A stretch of 6,390 bases of DNA from Planctomycetota bacterium (GTDB lineage: Bacteria > Planctomycetota > SZUA-567 > JAFGNG01), in assembly GCA_016927125.1 (NCBI GenBank), contig JAFGNG010000146.1, positions 1 to 6,390 on the forward strand. The letters are read 5' to 3'. The position numbers and the translations under genes are program-made. Numbering within the stretch: position 1 is the stretch's first letter; each line of letters starts with the position of its first letter. A model generated the notes under the pieces. It had not been told where the DNA came from, searched no databases, and saw only the letters and a program-made list of their open reading frames with translations. Positions 1 through 5,095 of the stretch are shown in pieces.

Positions 1-69
1 ATGGTCCACATGGCCAATCGTGCCAACATTAATGTGCGGCTTCGTCCGTGAAAACTTTTCCTTCGCCAT
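1..69 (-). CDS. tuf: Elongation factor Tu, N-terminal fragment
   Basis: EF-Tu is the GTPase that delivers aminoacyl-tRNA to the ribosome. The reverse complement from the ATG at 69-67 reads MAKEKFSRTKPHINVGTIGH and then VDH, the near-invariant start of bacterial EF-Tu, including the beginning of the first nucleotide-binding loop (GHVDHG). Only 23 codons are present; the gene continues beyond base 1. A purine-rich ribosome-binding site lies just upstream. No fusA or rpsG lies upstream, so this copy is not in the classical str operon position and must have its own promoter or leader, or be a second tuf copy. The identity is certain; which copy it is cannot be told. Confidence 0.96.
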   Translation of the reverse strand, partial: MAKEKFSRTKPHINVGTIGHVDH

Positions 70-75
70 GACTTG

Positions 76-84
76 GTCCCTCTC
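76..84 (-). promoter_or_regulatory. Ribosome-binding site of tuf
   Basis: On the minus strand GAGAGGGAC lies 6 bases before the tuf ATG. Its GAGGG core is a good Shine-Dalgarno match and supports the start at 69. Confidence 0.75.
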
Positions 85-131
85 GCTAAAAATCCGACTT
101 TAGTTTCATGCTCTCAGTTAATTTATGGACA

Positions 132-147
132 TGTGGTTTAAACCACA
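132..147. repeat. Perfect 16-bp palindrome upstream of tuf
   Basis: TGTGGTTTAAACCACA is perfectly self-complementary with no spacer, and its end is 63 bases from the tuf start. It could be a dimeric-regulator site or, in RNA, a small stem. No regulator is recognised for it. Confidence 0.6.
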
Positions 148-163
148 AACAATAGACAAATAA

Positions 164-206
164 CCCCATTATTCGGCCCGATAAAAAATGTGAACCGAAT
201 ATAGGG
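164..206 (-). repeat. Long inverted repeat in tuf leader
   Basis: TATTCGG (170-176) pairs perfectly with CCGAATA (195-201). After a two-by-two internal loop, CCC (165-167 side) pairs with GGG (204-206). The stem is about 10 bp around an 18-base loop. If the tuf transcript begins upstream of 206 this would be an RNA hairpin in the 5' leader. Confidence 0.5.
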
Positions 207-219
207 ACTGATTATACAA

Positions 220-243
220 GCGCCGGAGGTATGCCTCCAGCGC
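220..243. repeat. GC-rich hairpin upstream of tuf
   Basis: GCGC (220-223) pairs with GCGC (240-243), and GGAGG (225-229) pairs with CCTCC (234-238). There is one C/A mismatch and a 4-base TATG loop. Flanking TATACA/TGTTATA sequences extend the pairing imperfectly. It is not followed by a T-run on the minus strand, so it is not a standard terminator. It may be a leader structure or a dispersed palindromic repeat. Confidence 0.55.
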
Positions 244-260
244 TGTTATATGAAAGGGAC

Positions 261-266
261 AGTATA
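261..266 (-). promoter_or_regulatory. Possible -10 element for tuf
   Basis: The minus strand reads TATACT, five of six matches to TATAAT, directly downstream of an A/T-run region resembling an UP element. No convincing -35 is present at 16-18 bp. An alternative TATAAT lies on the same strand at 216-211, also without a clear -35. Tentative. Confidence 0.25.
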
Positions 267-590
267 ACGACTAATTTTTAAAACGCACGAAAAATTTTTA
301 AAAAATCAACTTTTTTTTACTTAAAATTTATTAGATAAGCCCCAAGCATATTTTAAGGTTATGGATAGTCTGCCAAAGGTATTTAATCTTGGATTCAGAA
401 AAGTATTGGACAATCTCAGAAAAAAGATGTTACTGCATGGCACGCAATGGATTACGTAAATGCCTTATCCTTTTATACAGGTAATAAGAAGATGGTTGAA
501 GTATTTTGCAGCAACTAAAGAAAAATCATACTCTTATATAAGGGAGAGATAATTGAGGCGGAGTTATGGAATAACCGTGATGGGGGTTAT

Positions 591-1724
591 TTACCTTCCC
601 CGGCAGATGGTAAGCACTACTTTTTCAAGCGTAAGGGCTGGATCTCCACCAGTGTTATGGACCTTTGCCAGACCCGTAGTCAAGGCGCTCAAGCCTGTAT
701 GCAGCTCTTGGAGGGAGTAAGATTTCCCGGCTTTCAGCAGATCGTTAGCCCGGAATGCCCTGGCGCCGAGGCGCGGAGCGAGATCCTGGGCTGAGCCGCC
801 GCTCGCAGCGACATCCTGCGCCTGCCACAAGGTGTCCAGACAGCTTCGCAGGCTGCCCATAGCCAGATGGAAGGTTCCCATGACGTCCAGAGTGCGGCCG
901 CGCTTGTCGGTCAGGCCCTGACGCAGCATCCGGCGGGTAGTGGTAAGCGCCTGCTTGAGATTACGGGCCTCGATCGCATTACTCAGTTCAAAGAGGTTGA
1001 GCGCCAGGGTGGAGCCCATAACAGCTTCTACCGCCCTGAGGTTGATTTCGCCGCGGTCTTCTACAAACAGGGATAATTTCTCCAGTTCCCCCTTCAGGAT
1101 GCCCGGTTCCGCCCCGTGGATGCTGAACAACATCTCGGCAGCAGCGGCATCGATGCGCAAGCCCATCCCTTTGGCTACCTGCCTGATCCAGGCCAGGGTT
1201 TCACGATCATAGCGAAGTTCGGGGCAGGTAACTATGCTGGCATGCTTATCCAGGTTTTTACCCAATTTGGTCCGGCGGTCCAGAGTTTCACATTCCAGCA
1301 GCAGGAACATCCCCGGAATGGGGTTGGCAATATATTCGGCCAGGCGGTCGCCCTTACTCGTTTTTGCAGTTTCCTTTGTGGTGGCAACCTCCGACTTTCC
1401 TGCCCCACGCTGCGGGAAAAGAAAATATTGTGCCTGCCGGACAACGACCAGCTTCTGGGTGGCAAAGAGGCCGTAGCTGGTAAGCTCTTCCAGGATCGTC
1501 TCGGGAGACAGCGAGGATTCATTCTGCGAGGCCGGGCCCTGGTAAGTGGCAATGCCGAGGCCGGGTTGCTTGTCTTTCGCGGTTTTTAGAAAGAAATCCA
1601 CGGCTTCCCGGCGGAAATACTCCTGCCCGCCGCAGACCAGGCAGACCGGGGGAAGCTCACCAGCGGCGAGCTTGTTTAGCGCTGCCTGGTATTCACCGAC
1701 CGAAGTTTTTTTTTGCTTAGCCAT
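591..1724 (-). CDS. holA: DNA polymerase III subunit delta (HolA)
   Basis: Delta is the clamp-loader subunit that opens the beta sliding clamp. The 377-residue product has the expected layout: an N-terminal region with PPVCLVCGGQEYFRREA (25-41), matching the family's 'vyllyG.e.yl..ea' start; the segment LAEYIANPIPG (128-138) followed by LDRRTKLGKNL (148-158), matching the 'y..nP.p......e.lDrR.KL.K.L' signature; then the helical lid region (about 170-238, with the GILKGELEKLSLF stretch at 208-220); and the C-terminal collar domain (about 240-377). Delta is normally about 340 residues; the excess includes a charged, low-complexity insert near 104-125. The reading frame stays open to 1814, but the ATG at 1724 is preferred: MAKQKK leads straight into the conserved domain and the longer version would lie inside accD. 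The ATG overlaps the accD stop by 8 bases, so translation is probably coupled. Confidence 0.92.
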   Translation of the reverse strand: MAKQKKTSVGEYQAALNKLAAGELPPVCLVCGGQEYFRREAVDFFLKTAKDKQPGLGIATYQGPASQNESSLSPETILEELTSYGLFATQKLVVVRQAQYFLFPQRGAGKSEVATTKETAKTSKGDRLAEYIANPIPGMFLLLECETLDRRTKLGKNLDKHASIVTCPELRYDRETLAWIRQVAKGMGLRIDAAAAEMLFSIHGAEPGILKGELEKLSLFVEDRGEINLRAVEAVMGSTLALNLFELSNAIEARNLKQALTTTRRMLRQGLTDKRGRTLDVMGTFHLAMGSLRSCLDTLWQAQDVAASGGSAQDLAPRLGARAFRANDLLKAGKSYSLQELHTGLSALTTGLAKVHNTGGDPALTLEKVVLTICRGR

Positions 1725-2607
1725 TTGACTGGGCCTGCAGGGAGGGCGAAGCAGCGGAAACGCAGAGATAGTCGAGGGTCTGCGCGAGGGTCTTGCGCAT
1801 ATCCTTACGATCAATAATCATATCAATCTGCCCGCAATTAAGGAGAAATTCCGCGGTCTGGAAATCATCCGGCAGCTCCTTCTTAATGGTTTCCTTGATC
1901 ACGCGCGCGCCGGTGAAGCCGATCAGCGCCTTGGGTTCGGCAATAATGATATCTCCCAGAGCCGCCCAGCTCGCCCAGACCCCGGCCATGGTGAAGCGGG
2001 TGCAGAGAGAAATGAAGGGCAGCCCCGCGTCATGGAGTTTGCCCAGCGCCGCACTGGTCTTGGCCATCTGCATCAGGCTGAAAAGCCCTTCTTCCATGCG
2101 CGCACCCGCCCCGGAGCCGGAGACAGTGATGAGCGGCAGCTTTTCCTTAATACAGTCTTCGACGATCCGGGTGAGCTTCTCCCCGAGAACCGAGCCCATT
2201 GAGCCCTGGGTGAAAAAGCCGTCGGAGATGGCCAGGGCGACGGGCCTCCCCAGCAGTTCCCCGGTGCCGCAGAGCATACTGGAGGGTTCGCCGGTGGCGT
2301 GCCAGTACTGGTTCAGCTTGTCGCGGTAGCTTTTAACCGCGTGAAAGTTAAGGGGGTCCTTGCTGATCAGGTTGTAATAACGCTCTTCAAAGGTGCCTTC
2401 ATCCAGGGTGATTTCCATGCGCCGGCGCGCAGTGATGCGGTGGTGGTGGTTGCAGAGCGGGCAGATGCCGAGATTTTCATTAAGGGTTTTCTTGATCAGG
2501 AGTTCCTGGCAATTTTCGCATTTTGTCCCCGGCCCATCCTCCCCGGGGCCAGGTTGGGTGCGACGCGGCATGCCAAAACGCTTCAGGCCTTCCCATGAAA
2601 TTGCCAT
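1717..2607 (-). CDS. accD: Acetyl-CoA carboxylase carboxyltransferase subunit beta
   Basis: This is the beta half of the carboxyltransferase that moves carboxyl from biotin to acetyl-CoA, the committed step of fatty acid synthesis. The 296-residue protein has the four-cysteine zinc finger (C30-x2-C33 and C49-x2-C52), then GSMGSVLGEKL (135-145), the oxyanion-loop region SGSGAGARMEEG (163-174), SLMQMAKTSAAL (177-188) and AEPKALIGFTG (223-233). The length is normal. Two sites look unusual: TRFTMAGV (203-210), where the family normally has TDPT or TNPT, and GARVI (233-237), where GPRVI is usual. The start at 2607 has a good ribosome-binding site and gives the expected N-terminus leading to the zinc finger. 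The alpha subunit (accA) is not in the window. The gene lies between a phosphatase-like gene 30 bases upstream and holA, which it overlaps. Confidence 0.96.
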   Translation of the reverse strand: MAISWEGLKRFGMPRRTQPGPGEDGPGTKCENCQELLIKKTLNENLGICPLCNHHHRITARRRMEITLDEGTFEERYYNLISKDPLNFHAVKSYRDKLNQYWHATGEPSSMLCGTGELLGRPVALAISDGFFTQGSMGSVLGEKLTRIVEDCIKEKLPLITVSGSGAGARMEEGLFSLMQMAKTSAALGKLHDAGLPFISLCTRFTMAGVWASWAALGDIIIAEPKALIGFTGARVIKETIKKELPDDFQTAEFLLNCGQIDMIIDRKDMRKTLAQTLDYLCVSAASPSLQAQSNG

Positions 2608-2613
2608 GCATTA

Positions 2614-2621
2614 TCCCTCTC
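2614..2621 (-). promoter_or_regulatory. Ribosome-binding site of accD
   Basis: The minus strand reads GAGAGGGA, 6 bases before the accD ATG at 2607. It lies inside the 30-base gap after the upstream gene's stop. Confidence 0.75.
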
Positions 2622-2637
2622 TTATGATTAGCAGATA

Positions 2638-3225
2638 TTAATCTTCGTCAGTCACTACTTCATGCTCAGCCCAGCGCGTGGGAAGCTGCGACTGGGGGGA
2701 GAGCTGCCAGGGCGGCTCTTCCCCGGATTGCTCTTCCTCCAGGATCCCCTGGCTGAAGAATGCCGCCAGGGTGCTGGTTGGCGCCACAATAATGGCATTC
2801 TCACCCTGGCCTAACAATTCCTGCAAAAAAGCACCCAGGCGAGCGCCAACCTCGGCCATGGTCTCGCCCTGGGGAGGGGCAAAGGTCTCCGGCGCGCTCA
2901 ACCAGCGGCGGTACATCCGGCCATAGCGCTCCTTCACTTCCGACCAGCATAAGCCCTCCCATATACCCATGTCAAGAGGCATGAGTTCATCCCTCTTCCA
3001 GAGCGGCAGGCCCAGTTCCTCGCGTAGAACCTGGCCGGAAGCGAGCCCCGGGTCATGCGGCGGCACATAGACCGCCTCGGGGTTATGCTCGGCCAGCTCC
3101 GGCGCAAGGGCGCGCAGCTCCTGCAGCTCCTCTTCCAAAGGCGGCAGCAGGATCTTGCCCTGCACGCGCCCTTCTTTCATCCAGGCGGTCGCACATTCTC
3201 TAACCAGCAGCAGTTTAACAGCCAT
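2638..3225 (-). CDS. Histidine-phosphatase-fold protein lacking catalytic residues
   Basis: The 195-residue product follows the phosphoglycerate-mutase/histidine phosphatase family (PF00300 type): LLLVR at the N-terminus, LDMGIWEGLCWSEVKERYG (84-102), PPQGETMAEVGARLGAFL (117-134) and NAIIVAPTSTLAAFF (143-157). Almost every catalytic position is changed. The phospho-accepting RHG is R9-E10-C11. The region that normally carries the second arginine reads YVPPHDPGLASGQ (53-65). The acid/base glutamate before 'xGxWEG' aligns with P83. The second catalytic histidine ('VsHGg') is P149-T150. The scaffold is intact and the frame is open, so this looks like a pseudoenzyme, perhaps a binding or regulatory protein, rather than a decayed gene. 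It heads the operon with accD and holA. The acidic tail (about 162-195) is extra. No clear ribosome-binding site precedes the ATG at 3225, so the start is less secure. Confidence 0.8.
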   Translation of the reverse strand: MAVKLLLVRECATAWMKEGRVQGKILLPPLEEELQELRALAPELAEHNPEAVYVPPHDPGLASGQVLREELGLPLWKRDELMPLDMGIWEGLCWSEVKERYGRMYRRWLSAPETFAPPQGETMAEVGARLGAFLQELLGQGENAIIVAPTSTLAAFFSQGILEEEQSGEEPPWQLSPQSQLPTRWAEHEVVTDED

Positions 3226-3252
3226 ATTTCAATACCAATAATGTTGATGTAG

Positions 3253-3296
3253 CCCCAGCTCTCCAGCCGGGGAATACACAGGCAGGAGTGCCTGTG
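3253..3296. repeat. Two tandem hairpins with complementary loops
   Basis: Hairpin 1: CCCCAGCT (3253-3260) pairs with AGCCGGGG (3265-3272) with one A/C mismatch; its loop is CTCC. Hairpin 2: CACAGGCA (3277-3284) pairs perfectly with TGCCTGTG (3289-3296); its loop is GGAG. They are separated by 4 bases, and the loops are exact complements. No T-run follows on either strand, so these are not ordinary terminators. The look is of a REP- or MITE-like intergenic element. Confidence 0.6.
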
Positions 3297-3315
3297 CCAC
3301 AATTTTATCTCGCTC

Positions 3316-3340
3316 CGGGAGTGATCATAAAAAACTCCCG
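3316..3340. repeat. 7-bp hairpin with 11-base loop
   Basis: CGGGAGT (3316-3322) pairs perfectly with ACTCCCG (3334-3340). The A-rich loop reads as a T-run on the minus strand, but inside the loop rather than after the stem, so it is not a normal terminator. Confidence 0.5.
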
Positions 3341-3528
3341 CACCGCCACCACTCTGTTCACAAGATTACCGCACAGGCTAACGGGTTTTGCACTATGACG
3401 CAAGAAAATCTTGGCATGAGTGGTTGTCGAAACCGGCTTTAAGCACGCAATGCCCTATTTAAATCGACAGTCATCCTTTATCCCCGGCAGAGGGGAAATG
3501 ATAAAAAAGCAGATTTTTCTAAAAAATA

Positions 3529-3552
3529 GTTTGCATTGCAAACAAGTTTGCA
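3529..3552 (+). promoter_or_regulatory. Putative operator: inverted repeat plus half-site
   Basis: GTTTGC (3529-3534) and GCAAAC (3538-3543) form a perfect inverted repeat around ATT. GTTTGCA recurs at 3546-3552, exactly 17 bp after its first occurrence. The symmetric site covers the -35 and the half-site lies in the promoter spacer, the placement expected of a repressor site. The likely ligand is the winged-helix protein encoded last in the operon (5757-6053); this pairing is inferred. Confidence 0.6.
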
Positions 3553-3559
3553 GTATATT
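3531..3559 (+). promoter_or_regulatory. Sigma-70-type promoter of membrane-protein operon
   Basis: A -35 element TTGCAT (3531-3536) and a -10 element TATATT (3554-3559) are separated by exactly 17 bp. Transcription would start near 3566, giving a leader of about 45 bases before the ATG at 3612. The promoter is overlapped by the inverted-repeat operator. Confidence 0.65.
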
Positions 3560-3598
3560 GGTATCGGGAAGGATATGGAGAAAGATTAATTAGGTGAA

Positions 3599-3607
3599 AA
3601 GGAGAGG
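3599..3607 (+). promoter_or_regulatory. Ribosome-binding site deciding the 3612 start
   Basis: AAGGAGAGG lies with its GGAG core 7 bases before ATG 3612. It falls inside the longer reading frame that could begin at GTG 3594, which has no comparable site, so ATG 3612 is chosen. Confidence 0.75.
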
Positions 3608-3611
3608 TACC

Positions 3612-4298
3612 ATGGACATCGGGCAGGAACAAACCCAGAAGAATCATGACCAGATAAAAGAGATTCCCAAGTGGGCAGAGCGTTATGCGGAGAGCAGGTC
3701 AACACCCCTGATTGTTTTTCAGGCAATTTTTCTTGCTATGGTTGGAATGATCGCCTTAAGCGTATTTTGTTTCCTGCAGCAATGGTTCATCCTGGCTGCG
3801 GTTTCATTATTATTATATATGGTTACATTGCTGTGTCTTCTGTTTAAGTGGGACAAATATGAGGCAAGCTATTATGCAAAGACTGGCATACCCGAAGCCA
3901 AGAATTTAAAACAAGTCAGAAAATACCTGGTTCTTCCACTTCTCCTGATTGTCGTTTTTTCCATAATCATGGAGCAGCAAGGTTATTTTCCAAGTCACCT
4001 TAGGTTGCCAATCTCGGCAGCATTTATCTGTCCATTATTGATGTTTGCAAACTGGCGCTGGGGTAAAGGCAGCTTTTTCGGGAATCTATGGGCCTTTTTA
4101 TATGGAGCTTGGGGGGTAGCAATCCTTTTTAAATTGCCGTGGCTGACCTTTTCTGACAAGTATGCGGGGGCAGAAATAATGGTAGCAGTTCCATTGACAG
4201 GCTTGATAACCGGACTGGTTGGCTATCTCTATAATCACCATGCTTTAAAGAAATTAAAAGCGTCTGCATCTATGCAGGAGAATAGCAATGAAGAATAA
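3612..4298 (+). CDS. Six-helix membrane protein, paralogue 1 (unknown function)
   Basis: The 228-residue protein has no family I recognise. A polar cytoplasmic N-terminus ends in the shared motif IKEIPKWAERYAESR (15-29). About six hydrophobic segments follow (roughly 32-54, 58-79, 104-121, 133-147, 158-179, 188-206), with a charged loop between the second and third (80-103, containing YYAKTGIPEA), then a short basic tail YLYNHHALKKLK (205-216) and an acidic end. Basic residues at the N-terminus, middle loop and tail predict both ends inside the cell. Compared with paralogues 2 and 3 it lacks most of the outer loop between helices 1 and 2. The ATG at 3612 is chosen over GTG 3594 for its ribosome-binding site and because it aligns with the paralogues' N-termini. 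It is first in the operon behind the operator-promoter and overlaps the next gene by 11 bases. Confidence 0.85.
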   Translation: MDIGQEQTQKNHDQIKEIPKWAERYAESRSTPLIVFQAIFLAMVGMIALSVFCFLQQWFILAAVSLLLYMVTLLCLLFKWDKYEASYYAKTGIPEAKNLKQVRKYLVLPLLLIVVFSIIMEQQGYFPSHLRLPISAAFICPLLMFANWRWGKGSFFGNLWAFLYGAWGVAILFKLPWLTFSDKYAGAEIMVAVPLTGLITGLVGYLYNHHALKKLKASASMQENSNEE

Positions 4299-4356
4299 AC
4301 CGGCTGAGATCTCACCAGGACAGGAGACTGACAAGCTGAAAGAAATTCCGAAGTGG
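4240..4356 (+). repeat. Gene-junction repeat, copy 1
   Basis: These 117 bases cover the end of paralogue 1 and the start of paralogue 2. By eye they match 4979-5095 with six mismatches (about 95%), including an uninterrupted identical stretch from the ribosome-binding site through the overlap into codon 10 or so of the next gene. Identity collapses on both sides. Confidence 0.85.
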
Positions 4357-5037
4357 TCTCGCAGATATGCGCTGTACAGATGTTTTCCCGCCATCGTCGG
4401 ATTTATACTCCTGGGATTACTATTTGCCGGGATCGCGATCCCTGCGCGTTTCGCAGGCAAGGCATCTGCGGAAGGAAATCCGGTGCAATATTGGATTCTT
4501 ATGACTGTAATGATCATCTCAATGCTGCTTTTAATTTTCTTTGTATTAACGCCTTGGGGCAGGAAGATCACTAAGCGCATAGGTAATAGTTTTTATGCGC
4601 AGGAGGGGTGTGCCGGGATAACTGATCCGGAAACCATTAAAAAAAGAGAACGCAAGGGAATGCTTACGGGGATGATGATTGGCGCCTGTGTCGGAGCTAC
4701 AATGCCTTTTGTCATGAGTTTTAATCTCTCGGAAAAATATCTGCAGCCGATAGCAGCAGGCTATTGTCTGCCAATTATATTAATTGGTTGGTTTTTTCAG
4801 AAAGATAAAGTCAATCCGCTTGGAGTGCTTTGGGTAGCCCTCTTTGGCCTCCATGCGGTTCTGATTCTTACTGGTGCTCCTATCGTATTTACCGGAGATT
4901 GGGTTGCATTAAATATGTTAATACCAATGTTCGGGTATGGGGCTATTTCTTTAATAATAGCGCATTTCTACAGCCGCTATGCTTTGAAAAAATTAAAAGC
5001 ATCTGCATCAATGCAGGAGAATAGCAATGAAGAATAA
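4288..5037 (+). CDS. Six-helix membrane protein, paralogue 2 (unknown function)
   Basis: The 249-residue paralogue of its two neighbours has the order: polar N-terminus with LKEIPKWSRRYA (17-28), predicted helices about 34-54 and 67-88, cytoplasmic charged loop (89-124, with YAQEG at 103-107 and ITDPETIKKRERK at 111-123), helices about 125-144, 151-169, 178-197 and 206-226, and basic tail YALKKLK (231-237). The outer loop after helix 1 (IPARFAGKASAEGN, 51-64) resembles that of paralogue 3. Its first 23 residues are almost identical to paralogue 3, and its last 19 residues match the end of paralogue 1 exactly, whereas the middle regions are strongly diverged. AGGAG about 8 bases before the ATG is a good ribosome-binding site inside the upstream gene. 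There are 11-base overlaps at both ends. Function unknown; no transporter or enzyme motif is visible. Confidence 0.87.
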   Translation: MKNKPAEISPGQETDKLKEIPKWSRRYALYRCFPAIVGFILLGLLFAGIAIPARFAGKASAEGNPVQYWILMTVMIISMLLLIFFVLTPWGRKITKRIGNSFYAQEGCAGITDPETIKKRERKGMLTGMMIGACVGATMPFVMSFNLSEKYLQPIAAGYCLPIILIGWFFQKDKVNPLGVLWVALFGLHAVLILTGAPIVFTGDWVALNMLIPMFGYGAISLIIAHFYSRYALKKLKASASMQENSNEE

Positions 5038-5095
5038 ACCGGCTGAGATCTCACCAGGGCAGGAGGCTGACAAGCTGAAAGAAATTCCGAAGTGG
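4979..5095 (+). repeat. Gene-junction repeat, copy 2
   Basis: Second copy of the junction segment, offset by exactly 739 bases, at the end of paralogue 2 and start of paralogue 3. The two copies are direct repeats bracketing paralogue 2 as a unit. Confidence 0.85.

Larger units (their letters stand above)
70..590. other. Gene-free tuf leader and holA downstream region
   Basis: About 520 bases separate the holA stop from the tuf start, both read leftward. I see no tRNA, and no ORF with both a ribosome-binding site and recognisable protein. The part nearest tuf (about 130-250) holds three inverted repeats listed separately. Bases 275-335 form a very AT-rich tract with A and T runs, which could be an UP-element-like region for a strong tuf promoter. 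Bases 340-590 are plain, moderately AT-rich sequence with no strong hairpin-plus-T-run terminator for holA. The 32-codon ORF starting at 361 has a poorly spaced ribosome-binding site and is not called. Confidence 0.6.
3226..3611. other. Divergent intergenic region
   Basis: This spacer of about 385 bases separates the leftward phosphatase-accD-holA operon from the rightward membrane-protein operon. From left to right it holds two tandem hairpins (3253-3296), a third hairpin (3316-3340), a short inverted repeat CAAGA-AAA-TCTTG (3401-3413), an imperfect TTTATC/GATAAA hairpin (3477-3505), and the operator, promoter and ribosome-binding site of the rightward operon (3529-3604). A leftward promoter must exist, but I could not pick a convincing one; TAAAAT on the minus strand at 3307-3302 lacks a good -35. 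No ORF is supported here. Confidence 0.65.

Noticed and set aside
361..459. 32-codon ORF between holA and tuf
   Set aside because: Its AAGG is only 2 bases from the ATG, the protein is not recognisable, and it is antiparallel to both neighbours.
531..544. CTTATATAAG palindrome as the holA terminator
   Set aside because: The stem is AT-rich with no room for a loop, and the following T-run on the minus strand is displaced.
70..590. tRNA genes upstream of tuf, as at many tufB loci
   Set aside because: No T-loop (GGTTCGA-type) or acceptor-stem pattern is visible on either strand.
867..1589. Open frames on the plus strand inside holA
   Set aside because: They are antisense shadows of a clearly conserved gene with no domain signatures of their own.
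1725..1814. Longer N-terminus for holA beginning at 1814
   Set aside because: These 30 extra residues lie inside accD in another frame, are arginine- and proline-rich, and precede a clear domain start at MAKQKK.
1793..2641. Open frames on the plus strand inside accD
   Set aside because: They are antisense shadows in a GC-rich conserved gene; no recognisable protein.
3594..3611. GTG start at 3594 for the first membrane gene
   Set aside because: It lacks a ribosome-binding site, and the strong AAGGAG site is positioned for ATG 3612, which also aligns with the paralogues' N-termini.
4240..5095. CRISPR or transposon terminal repeats
   Set aside because: The two direct copies are coding gene junctions of paralogues, with no short spacers, no transposase and no target duplication.
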